Source: Otis tarda (taxonomy: Eukaryota; Chordata; Aves; Otidiformes; Otididae). From it: a stretch of 64,000 bases of DNA. Position 1 is the stretch's first letter; each line of letters begins with the position of its first letter. The stretch lies in assembly GCA_026413225.1 (NCBI GenBank), contig CM048553.1:101104690-101168689 (forward strand), written 5' to 3'. The translations under genes and the position numbers were made by a program. Shown here piece by piece: positions 25,591 through 36,724 of the stretch. The notes under the pieces are model-generated. The model was not told the DNA's origin. It saw only the letters and a program-made list of their open reading frames with translations, and did not search any database.

Positions 25591-26816
25591 AGGTTCACTC
25601 AGTCTCCCTGACCTAATAAATGTTTGTAAATCCCACACGAAACACACCAGCAAGAGATCACCGAAAAGCCCCACCCCAAAGCCAGTTATGCTGCATGTTG
25701 TGACAGCCCTCTGCGGCTCAGGCTGGGGATTAAGCACCGCTGTGGCTTTCCCAGGTGAATCAGCAGCAGGAATTCCTTCGGGAAGAATGCAATTATCAGT
25801 GCTGGAATTTAATCAGAATTAACACCCAGCTACTGTGAAAATTCCCATCCTTAATACTCACTGCCAGTCAGGACCTTGGTTCTGTACCTTGCTGGGAAAA
25901 CAGCAAGCAGGTGTCTCCAGTGGGGTGCTCACCCGGGGGATTTGGTGTGGGGCGAGTGGTGCAGGGAAGTGCTGCCTGCTGGCTTCTTGCCCCCCTCCAG
26001 AAGAAGCTCTCTGCCAGCTTCCCCCCACAAAACTCACACCTCACCCCAGCCTAATTCATGCTGGTAACTTCCACTGGATTGTTTTGACCACAGACCACAG
26101 TCATGTATAATTATGAAAGTACTTTGTAAAAGATTTTCAGTCGTACACCCTGAGGTAATATTCAGAGGCCTTCAAAACTCCGTGCTTCCCTGCTCTTTCC
26201 CATGTGCCATGTGACCAATTTGAAGTACAAGTGTGAAAATGGTCCAAACCATCTCTAGACCTTCCCTGCTCCCATTCTCCTGTGGTAGACCTTTCTAGGA
26301 AAAGAATTTCCTTCTGGCCACTGCTGACCAAGTGGATATGGCCTGCAGCAGGGAGCAATCGGAGCTAGCATCTGTTTCCCTGCACGGATGCCGGACGCAC
26401 CTTATACCATCTCTGGCCCGATCCTCTGTTTATGTAGTACTGTTCTTCAGGGGGAGGTAGAGGACTACCTGTGATCAAGGAGAACGTAAAAGCGGATGGA
26501 AAAGCATCTTTTATAGCTCACGATGAAATGCCATGAGACGAAAAACAACCCCCTCATTCTAATCCCTGCATTACTTTCAAAGAATCAACAAAATCTAATG
26601 AGCCATTACTATTGTACAGCTCGCTTACATTCCCAATGGAGACAGTTGCACAGATTTCAAAATCTCCCCCACCTCCTGAGCCTGAATAATCTTTGCTTTG
26701 AAGTACCTTATTGCATGTATGTCAGCTTAGATGGGTTAGGGAGCTGGCATATGACACACGCTGGCAAAAGGGGCCAACTAAAAGCAACGCAAAGTGGTGT
26801 TGTTTCTCCCGAGTGA

Positions 26817-26957
26817 GGGCCTGATTCAGCCCAAACACGCCTGAAGCATGGCTAACTTTAAGCACGCACTTAAGTACCCCACCGAAGGAGAAGAGGGAAA
26901 TTGCTTGCATGCTTGGAGTGAGGCACGTGGGTTTTAAGTGCTTTGTGGAACCCCAGC
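26817..26957. mobile_element. MITE-like inverted-repeat fossil, family A, copy 1
   Basis: The left side begins GGGCCTGATTCAGC and continues CTTTAAGCACGCACTTAAGT. The right side contains GGTTTTAAGTGCTTTGTGG, the approximate inverse complement of the left arm. The hairpin-like design with GGCCTGATTCAGC termini suits a short non-autonomous DNA transposon of the type scattered through sauropsid genomes. It is strongly diverged. A related copy lies at 44736-44834. Confidence 0.5.
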
Positions 26958-27379
26958 CTAAACTAATAGCATTGTATTTCTTGTGCACCAAGAACAAAAG
27001 CATGCCAGTCTGGGATCGCTCTGACCCAGATGCTATCAGAGGTTAGGAAAAATGACCGGTCAGGCCTGTCAGGACTAAACAGCTGCATCAAGCCATGGGT
27101 TGGGGGTGGGGCGGTATGGGGGAAGGAGGGCACCGGAGTTGCAAATAGAGAGACGGAGGAGCAGGAGGAAAGGATGGAAACTGTGTGTCCTGAATACCTA
27201 TGAATGAGTGTGTGTGTGTTTGCTGCAGCTGAAACTCAGGTCTTATCATTTGCATACACACAGATCACCGGACATCTTTCGACCAACCTTTCAGAAGCAC
27301 CGTGGCACCGTGGCTCCCATGCTCTCACCACTCCTTGGGCTCCGTTTCCATAAATTACAGTACAAAAGGATAATAGCCT

Positions 27380-27860
27380 GCTAGCAGTCCCAGCATTGTG
27401 TGACATAAAAAGCGCCAAAAGCAGGAGTATTTTCCTTGCCGTCCTGTGTCCCTTTTGTGGACCAGGAGTAGCCCCACCAGCAAAACAGGGTAGCATGCCA
27501 GCAGTTTCTGACCTGATTGCAAAGCTAACTAAAGCTAATTTATCATGGCAGGCTAATCAGGATGACAAGGTTGGGTCGGTGACATTCTCCAAAATCTCCA
27601 ATTTGTTGTAGGGTTTTTTTTTAATCCCCTTGGCAATTTATTTTCTGAATAGCAAAGTTTTCCCCAAGAATGTTCCAAAATATAGTCAAGGTTAACCATG
27701 CTGTGAGCTTATTCAATATTTATGATTCTTTTTTATTTGTACTAGGACTTTTTGGGGACTCCAAATAGTCCATTAATCAAACAGAGTGACAAAATAGGCC
27801 GTTTGACAATTTGTACAGGGGCTGCATATTTTTTTTTCTGTTCAAGAATAAAGAACCAAC
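27380..27860. promoter_or_regulatory. Candidate conserved non-coding/enhancer block 1
   Basis: This non-repetitive stretch contains clustered homeodomain-type cores (GCTAATTTATC, GGCTAATCAGG, CCATTAATCAAACAG), a TGACA/TGACAAG series and an intact-looking mixture of motifs without simple repeats. This texture is typical of vertebrate conserved enhancers near developmental regulators. No comparison could be made, so this is pattern-based inference. Confidence 0.25.
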
Positions 27861-28944
27861 TTAACTTCATCAACAGTTCCTGATTAATTGTTACAAAGTG
27901 TCATCCATAAATTTTCCTTCGATCTAATAATCCTTTCAGAAGACTTAACAATATCCCCAGTGATTTGGGTTTTATTGAGGGCTGAGTTCCTGGAGAAGCA
28001 GTGACACAAATAGCTCAAGTGAACTGAGACACCTCCGTGGACAGTCTTCACAGAGTTGACAGTTCTGAAATACAATTATCAGTGTGATCTGCTTAAGAAT
28101 TCATCATCAGCTCCTGCCTTCAGAAGACTTAAAAAAATACTGAGGCATACAAAGAAAAAGAGGTGATAAGAAGGCATCATTTTCTTCCAGCCTCATAACT
28201 GTAAATTGAAGAAAATTATTTTCTTTGCCTGCAGCTCATTGGCATATAGGCAGCATTATATTATAATTTCATAAGCATAAATCCTTTGAATAAATTTCAG
28301 AAGAATAACTGAATTAGAAATGCAAGTAAAGTATCTAAAAAACTTAACTGTACTAGGCAGGGAAAACTGGATGTGAGTAAAACTGGCATGGGGAGATTTA
28401 CTGTCTGCCTGCTCATCCTCTGTCTGTGAAGGGAATGCTCCCCCACTCCTCCCACTAACCTGATCCAGCTAAGGTAAATTTTAAGGAGGAAAAAAAAAAA
28501 TGTTAATTTCAACCATCATTTCCATACACAGCAGGAAAATGTGAAATCTAACCCACCTTGCTGCCTTCTTTTACAGAATTTCAGCTGTATTTCATCATTA
28601 ATTAATCCTGGAGATACAACAGGCTTGGGGTTTGTTGTAATTATTGTTATTTGTTTATTTATTAGTAGTAAGCATATGGGAGATCAAAAGCATGCCTCCC
28701 AACTGTTCCCTAGCAACAAGTCAGTCAATTATTCACACGGAAGTCGCCAAACCTTCCCACAAAGTGAATTTGAGATGAAGCTCTACCCTGTTGCCCCCCT
28801 TGCCCCATCCCATGGGCCGAGGGATGCTGTGGATGCTGATGTTCTCCAATGTCCAGCCAGGTGAACTGCACAAGTATCTGCTAATAATAACTCACCTTTT
28901 GTGAGAAGCCCCAGGGACAGGCTTGATTTTATAGTTGCATCATA

Positions 28945-29100
28945 AGAGGATTGCAAGTCAGGAGATCAAAGTTAAGCCTTGTTATTGACTTTCTGTCCAA
29001 TTTGGATGAGTACTCGCTCCTCAGAGTTACCTCTGGGAATCTGGGCTCTCATCTCACTGTGACTCAGGTACTCATCTTTAAAATGGGTATGTTAGTATCA
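28945..29100 (+). mobile_element. MIR-like SINE fossil
   Basis: The order of motifs follows a MIR: TTGCAAGTCAGGAGATC near the start, a CT-rich middle, then TGACTCAGGTACTCATC and TTTAAAATGGGTATG at the end, resembling the MIR CTCAGTTTCCTCATCTGTAAAATGGG segment. It is strongly diverged, as expected for an element of this age. The identification rests on motif order only. Confidence 0.45.
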
Positions 29101-29924
29101 TATTCTCCACTACTTTTTTTTTTTCCCCCTACTTTATCTGTTATGATGTGTGTGTTACTATTATGGTTCATTTTCAGTTGACCTTAATTGCTGAGACCAC
29201 TGCTAAATTTGGTGCAAAACTCCTAGGATTTCAGCTGGAGAAGGTTTGGTATGAACCTAAGTATGAAGAGCACTAATTACCATCCAGGTTGTCTGAACTA
29301 GTGTGAAACCCACACAACCGCACAGTTAAAGCAGTGCGTGTATTTCCAGTTTGATTGATCTATTAGTAGTTCATGAAGGCAGCATAGCTCCAGGAGCAGC
29401 CCACGGGGACTGCAGAGCCAGGGCCAGTGACTCTCTACTTTAGCTTGCTCTTGTCCGCAATGTGGATAACCAGATCATCTTCGCTGTTGCCCAGTTTTTG
29501 CTACAGAATATACTGCACCACAGCACCTTCTGTGTGGAAGCTTCCTCCAGCTGCCATGCAGACTAGAGCCAAAGTACAGCAGCATGAACATGTCTTTAGC
29601 ATATGGGACAATCCATAGCCATCACAGGGCATAGTGCTTCTCTCCTGTCTTCAGCACGGTGCGAAAGTATTAATCGGCTACACCACACCTTGAATCTACT
29701 GCCATTTCAACACAAAACTTACACATGTTGCACAATGTGGGCTGCTCAGCATGCATCAACCTGAAAGACCACAGGGGAAAACACAAGAAATAATTCTGTA
29801 ATTTTATGTGCTATGGCTCATCGGTGGACTTAGATAAACAGATTTCTGCAAGGGATGTAAAGTTTATATGGAACTTATGGTATGAATCAGATGGCCTTTT
29901 AGACTAGACAACAGGAAAATTAAG

Positions 29925-30225
29925 CTAGAGGGGATCTCAGGAGGTCGTCTAGCTCACCTTGCTAATCTCCATTGGGATCTCTGTACAGCTAAATTAGTCA
30001 CGAACATGGAAAATACAGATCCCCTTGCTCCCAATATTACTAGAAGAAAGAGTCTTGGGGGGGGGTGGGGGAGTGGGAGTGGAGGGAATCAACTTTCTTA
30101 AATAAACTGCGTAAGCCCACGGGGATGATTTCCAAGGATTCATAACCCTTTTGGACGACAAAGAAATTTCCCTGTAGCACACTGGTTAATAGCTGTAACA
30201 TGTTCTAGTCTCTAACGGCCCTCTC
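29925..30225 (-). mobile_element. Ancient CR1-type LINE 3' fragment
   Basis: Read on the + strand, GGGATCTCAGGAGGTCGTCT resembles the reverse complement of an old CR1 3' end (usual form GACCTCAGGAGGTCATCTAG). Near 30155 a segment containing AAGAAATTTCCCTGTA resembles the usual AGGAAGTTTTTCCTAA part further into the element. The middle is replaced or eroded and contains a G-rich run. Orientation is therefore minus. Divergence is high and the boundaries are approximate. Confidence 0.45.
30057..30086 (+). repeat. G-rich tract with quadruplex potential
   Basis: G-runs of 9, 5, 3 and 3, and nearby GG, are separated by one to three bases (pattern GGGGGTGGGGGAGTGGGAGT), with a GGAGGG end. The pattern fits the four-run definition of a G-quadruplex. 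It sits inside the old CR1 fragment and probably grew there by slippage. Confidence 0.7.
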
Positions 30226-32749
30226 AGTGAGGGCTGCTTCATGCCAGACTTCAAATCTGGTCCCTCAGAGACTTTAGCAGATGAACTATTAGAAAAAAAA
30301 AATCACAAAAAAAAAGTCAGTTTCCTTGATTCTTGGACTCCTCTCCTACTCGAGAATAATGGAATCACTTTTATCTTGAACTATCAAAAATTTTCATTTT
30401 ACCAGAGACCAGGCCTGGAACATTTTATCCTGATAAGTAAAGCATTTGAAAAGCTCTGAGCAAATTAAAACAGAGGATTAGGATGGAAATGCTTGGCTAG
30501 ATACTACCTACTCAGCTACCGCTCTTGCAGCTGTGTCTGTGGCCGGCTGGATTGTGCCGAAAAGACTCTCTGTGTCTTTTCATTGGTTTCAGTGAGATTT
30601 GGAGGCAAGAGATTGCAGTGGCCCTGGCTTCGTAGTTTTCACGTGTTGTGTGTTCATGACCCTGAAAATAAAGGTTCCCTACTTATTAACATCTCACCAA
30701 ATAATTAAGCTAAAATCAATCCTTTCCCAGTGAATCAAGGGAGTGTCCTCACATGCACCACCTTACCATAGCAAAATGATGGAAAAAGTTTTCCAGGCTT
30801 GTTTGTAATAGGGATTTATGGAGACACAGCTCTTGTCTTCTTTTTCTTTGCCCTCTTTCTGCCCTGGCTTGATGGGCATACGGGACTAGTAAACTCTTCA
30901 TGGTTTTGCCTTCCCTGAGGGTGTTGGCACGGAGGGTAGCATGAGAGGATGCAGCATAACCTTAGACTATGTAGTATTTTTCTCGGCTTTTTCTCTTTCT
31001 GTCAATGACGAGATAATTTGTATCCATCCCTGAAATTTTCCCACCTATTCACCTGTGTCACCCCAGACTTTCATGCCACGGTAGAGTACAGGGAGTTGCT
31101 GTGATCCACAGAGGAACTGAAGTGGATGCCGCTTACAGATGGGGGGCTTATTCTCTCATATGAGATGTGGAGCCTTGAGCTTTCAGCTCTGGAGTCCAGG
31201 ATTTCTGCCTCCAGGACCAGCTGAGATGGTGGCTGTCACATGGAGGTGAATTTGGCAAGTGATGAGAAGCCATCACAAACTTTAGGTGCTGGGAGGCTCA
31301 CACCCCAGAAGTGGGTGAGCCAGCCTGTGAGTGGAGAGGGAGAGAAGCACTTCTGTTCATGGATCAATGTATCGCTATCAGCTCACCCTAGCCAAACCAT
31401 GGACACGCACATGCAGGCACTCGTGCAAGCAGGGTCGGTGGAATAACTAAACATTGGCAGTCAGCCTTCTCCCCACGCATGCAGAGCAACTCTTGACCCA
31501 CCAGGCATTCCAGCAGTTACAGCCCTGATGTACACCACAGGGCACCTCCGCTCTCCCCTGCTTGGCACAGCCACGTCCAAGCAGAGGTGTGAATTTTAGC
31601 ACATGGGGTACATGGGATATTTGTCATGCTACAAGTTGCCTTTTTTTTTTTTTTCCCAAGCAAAAATATTGTCACTTTTTTTCATCAATTTAATTAGACA
31701 CAATTTGTCTCAGCTTTTCTCTGCAGCATTTGTTTACTCTCTCATCAGGACCGACACAGGCCAATTAGTGTAGTGTAATTGTTTAACCTAGTCAGCGCGC
31801 TGCACTGGGTGGAAGAGCGTGCTCGTTGCGAGGGAGGCAGAGATGAAGGAGCAGTCACCGGCTGCGGTGTGGTGCAAGGGCCTTCAGGAATCGCTGACAC
31901 GACACTGTCCCCTGGAAGCGCAAGTTGCTCTGACATCCCGGCAGCCCCGATTCCTTGTTCTCTGTCACCACTATCACGGTACGATCAATTCCCAGAGCTA
32001 ATTCTTCAGCCGCACCGTGCCCAAAGCGCTGCGCAGCATTATCTCCTTCCTAGGATGCCCCCTGAAAGCAAAATCTACTGCAACCATAGAAACCAGAGGA
32101 CTTAAGTGATGTGTCATGTACATGTGCTGTCTCTGTTTTCAGTACCTTTGCCAAGAACACAATGTGAGAGCCTGTGAGAAGGTTTATTTCATTCCTTCAT
32201 CCCATACCTCTGTAAAGACAGACAGAAATTGGCCACAGAATACGTGACGGATGCTTGCCTCTCCCTCTGATGATACGCAGAGCTCCAGAGGAATGGTGCT
32301 GTTACTGCTACGAGTGTGGACGCGGGCAGAAAAAGGGTAGCAGGGCTGATTTGATGGAGAGCCCAATGCAGAGAGTGGCTTTTACAGGGAGGGTGGTAAG
32401 TGGAAGAAAAAGCAGTAAGTGAGATCCACATGACAAAATATTTAAAGTTGCTTCAGCTCTGTTGATTGGCTTAAATGTTGATCAAATGCATATAGTTGTG
32501 CCATGCCTTGGAAGCAGTTTTGCAGCAGTCTGTAAAAGCTATTGGCTTTCTTTTTCCCCTGTTACTGTACAGGGTGGGGCAGGGAAAAAAGCCCACTCAG
32601 GTGGCCGTTGAAAATATACACCAGCAGTGTTTGCCAGAGCTACCACAGCTACAAAAGAATCAGGGGCATTTTAAACTGGAACAATAATTGAAGAGAGAAA
32701 GAAAATACCTTTCTTTTTTTTTTCCCCCTTTTCCTTCTCTTTCTTTCGT

Positions 32750-33120
32750 TCTTCTTTTAAATCAGACCAATGTTGTGATTAACTTGCATTCTGCAGCACA
32801 GTTGATGTGACAGTCAACCAAATTAATCCCATTATGCAAAATCCAGTTCACAAGTGGTTTTTCTTTTTTCTTTTTTTTTTTTTTGCAAAATTATGTCAAT
32901 TTCCCCATAAATTGGAGAGACCATGTCAGTTTCCTGTATTGCACATAGACACTACACAGTGCTGTATGTCTATATTCCTTTAATGCAGAAAGATACAAAT
33001 TTTAGCTCAGTGGCACAAATTAAGATTCATAACTTTAATGCTGATGTTTCTGTTTACATGAGGCTTGTAGGAGAATTTCCATTAGTTTTGGCATTCATTT
33101 TCATTCTTGCATTTTATAAC
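32750..33120. promoter_or_regulatory. Candidate conserved non-coding/enhancer block 2
   Basis: A dense series of recognisable cores lies within about 80 bp: GTTGATGTGACAGTCAACC (a MEIS/TGIF-type TGACAG within a near-palindrome), AATTAATCCC (homeobox/OTX-type TAATCC) and ATTATGCAAAAT (octamer-like ATGCAAA, 32834-32840). The stretch is not repetitive. Enhancer activity is inferred from texture and motifs only. Confidence 0.3.
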
Positions 33121-33927
33121 ATACCAACTGTTAAAAAAAAAAAAGGATGAAGAGCTTTAAAAGATAACCAACCAGCCACCTGCAATAAAATCCTTAATTA
33201 TTTTGATAATGGAAACATGTTTTTTTTTCTCTCCAAATTCTCTTTTTTCCCCCTTTTCTTCCCTTTTAAAGGAATTTGCCGCCTGCGGTAAACAACCCTC
33301 CTCGAGGCTCCCTGTCGTGTGCGCAGTGTCAGGCGGCTTGGAGCAGGAGACGTTTCCACAACTGCTACACTTTTAGCTGAATGTGGCCATGCGGTAGGTG
33401 GCCAAATCTGCTTGGCTTTCACGGAGACCTGTGAATTCCCTGCATCCAACCAACTTGTCAAATTAAAACCTTGCCTGCTCTGCACTGAAGAACAGACGTG
33501 CGATGGAAGCTTCTTGCACTCTAGCCCTTTGTCACCAGCACGCTGAGCTCCCAACATCTGCTCGCTGGACTCAGCTTTTGCACCTTGTGCATTTAAAATG
33601 CAGCGAACCTCAGCTTCCTCAGCGCAGGAGCGAATGTGCCCCTGGTTTAAAAAAAAAAAAAATCCAGGAAAAAGAATGTTGGCTGGGGAGGGGAAGAGAA
33701 ACTGAGGCTCTGATGTCTACGTTCCTCACAGATTTGGGAATAAATATATTTTTAAGTGCAGGGCTTGTTGGATTGCACTTTTTTATCCCAGTAATGCTTT
33801 CTTGTACAGTGAATTGTTGACTTTTTTTCCATGCTTTAGATTTATTAGACATGTGTCAAGTTGTCAGCCTCCTACCGCTTGCATTTGTGTCCACCTTGCA
33901 AACAGCAGGGAAAAATATTTTTTCCCT

Positions 33928-33955
33928 TCTCTCTCTCTCTCTCTTTCTCTCTCTC
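33928..33955 (+). repeat. (CT)n microsatellite
   Basis: A near-perfect CT dinucleotide run interrupted by one TTT. It is a simple sequence repeat in intergenic DNA. Confidence 0.9.
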
Positions 33956-36724
33956 CTGTGAATGTTCACTTCTTGGCAGCTCTGAAACAAATTTTGAGCA
34001 GTTGCTGTTCCTGTTGATAGCAGTAGTTTGATGTTAAAAAAGGGGGTTTTATTTTCCCCCAAGTTTCTGACATGTACTGTCATATCATCTCACATCCTAC
34101 CCTGATGCATCAAAACTAAACCAAACCAAACCAAGGGGAAAAAAAAAAAAAAAAGGCAGAAAGAGGGGGAGGGCATAAACCAGCATGTTCACACAGCTCC
34201 TGAGCCACCGAAGAACACCCGCCCATCTGTTCACCATTTCAGTCCCTTTGTTCTATCTTTATTATATGTATTCTTCAATAAAATGAATTCCTGCTACTTT
34301 GACGACATTTCAACACATGCTTCTTAGTCTTCGTTTGAACTGTCTGCGAGGATCTCCTTGCTCCCCTCCTCTCGTTTGCCATCAGTGGCTGAGCTGAGGA
34401 GGCACCTGCCAGCCGAGCCGAGCTGGGGGGATGAAGCCTCTGAGGCAGCAAACGGCTCCCGGCAGCAGCACAGCCGGGGTCTCCGGGAAACGGTTCCAGC
34501 TGGGGAACCCTGCGGAGGTGGGCCCACCTACTTACTGAGAGCAAGATGCTGTGTGTTACGTGTTTGCTGCCATCTGAATTTCATCCATGCCGAGGCACCT
34601 CTGTATGGGTCAGGGCTCTCTGTGCAGATACTAGGTATTTCTTTCAAGCTGACAGAATTAATGCTTAGATTTTATATTTTTGCCCATTCTAAAGGCCCAC
34701 TACAGACACCCACTCTCACACACCAAAATGCACGTATCTGCTTATCTAACATTCAGGTGGCTAAATTTTAGCCACAGCTGTCCCTAGCTCTTAGTACTTC
34801 CATTCCTGACTTGTCTCCTTCTGTTCCAGTCATGCACCTTCAAAAATATCTAAATGTCCTGTAGGAAGAAGAGGTCTTAGCTGCCCGCCTGGCTATCTGA
34901 TTACCTCTCTCTCTCTTTGTAGTGCAACTGTATTCCTAGAAATAGACTGTCTTATGACAGAGGATCAAGAATGGCATGGAAATGTCATTTTTGCAAGCTA
35001 CTGCCTTCCAGGTGCCTCCTGTTGAGGAGAAACATGAACTAGGTGAAATGGGGTACCCCAACACGCTTTGCGTTGGTTCATGTAACAGCAGCAAGAGAAT
35101 TCAAGTCGTTAAGTGTCAGACAACACAGGCCTCAGTGGCTTAGCTACGGAAGATTTGTCACTAGGTCAGCCAAGAGGGGCAACTGCTAGAAGAAAACACC
35201 CCTGTCTGCCCAATCAGTTTATTTTCCCTGGACAAAGCACCATTAAATGGAACCGGCACTGTTCTGCCCTGTGTCCAGGTTCAGCAGCCTCCCACACCAC
35301 CCCAGTGGCACCTTATCCAATGATGCCAGGTACCCTCTCAGACCCAGGGACACCAGTGCAATGGAATACAGCTAAGCCAGCTCTGTTCCCGCGCAGACCT
35401 TCCTGCCTGTGAGCAAACAACCGCTTAAGGAAGCTTTGCACTGCGCTTGTCCCCAGAGCGGTGCAAACGGCAGAGCAAATGGAAATTTCTCTGATCCAAA
35501 CACTCTTCCACACCTGGCATTTCATTACACTGCAGATATGCAGCTCCAGAGGCACGGGTAGCACTTCCCTTCCACCCAGAAGCGCTTTGCACCCTCTGCC
35601 TAATGTCTTACAGCGGTGGCAGCTGTCTGGGGGTAGAGAGGACATGCCCATTTGTTTAGCTACAATTAACATTCATCTGCTGTAATGATTCATCGGGTGA
35701 TAAAGCAGTGATGAAATGTAACTTTCAGGCTCATCAGGATACATCACCTTCTATGCGGCAAGTCAGAAATCCCTGCCACAGGAGAATCCGCGAATGGTGG
35801 CGTTCTCCATCCCCAGAGGCACGTTCCTCCCCTTCCCAAATGCAAAAGCCTGGAAATGCCATTGCTGTGCTGACAGAAGGATTCATGCAGCATCTCTGTT
35901 TTCACTGCGGCTGAATTCACTCCTGCTGTAGGTTCAGCCTGTGTGGAATATTATGAACATCTCCACGTGTACATTACACCCCAACTCATTGGCTGCTATT
36001 TGCTCTGGAGACTAAACATTCGATCTGCCAGCAATCACATTATCATGCCAGCCAAAATGCAAACCTGAACCATATGGGCAGAAGAGGGACCCATTGCTTC
36101 CACACTGCTGTCTCTATTCTCATCCCTCCAGTTCCCCCATGTTGAAACAGACCATCTATTTCCACATGAGATTATGAAGCGGAGTAAGAAAGGAGCTATT
36201 TGAGAAAATTACTCTGTTTATTAAAAAATAAAAAGTCTCTATGAAAAATGTTTATCCACTGTTTACCCATCAAACATAAGGTTTCATGCACAGACACAAA
36301 AAAAAAATGCAATAAAATAAATAGAAGACATTTAGAAATCTGTGCTGCAGATTTTGCCAAAAATGGAGCAACAGAAGCTCACCCCGCCTGAGGGAATGAC
36401 TGACTGGCTGAGGATATATCCCATCGGAGCGAGTTGAGTTTAGGGCAAGCAACAGGGCAGACAAAGGGAAAGGTAAAGTATCTGCTAGAGAGGAGAAAAT
36501 ACGGTTTCATTAAGCTGGAGCTCATATCACTTAAAATTAAATTCGCAGCTGGACTTTCAAAGTCAGCCTCTGCAGCTCTTGGTGCACTTTTGCGCACATT
36601 GCTTGAAATCCTGTTGTGCAGGAAGGTAACACAGAGCCCAGCCCCAGCTTGTCTCATGCCCTGTTTATTCTCATAAGTAGTGTTCATAGGTAGCTGGAAG
36701 AAGTAACAGGCCATGGCATGCTGT

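Larger units (their letters stand above)
30226..36724. other. Intergenic DNA, no gene recognised
   Basis: The frames are short and resemble no known protein. The block includes a small GC-rich island-like patch (about 34370-34545), a CT microsatellite near 33928, poly-T runs, and a motif-rich candidate regulatory block at 32750-33120. No complete transposon was identified in the remaining sequence. Confidence 0.55.
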
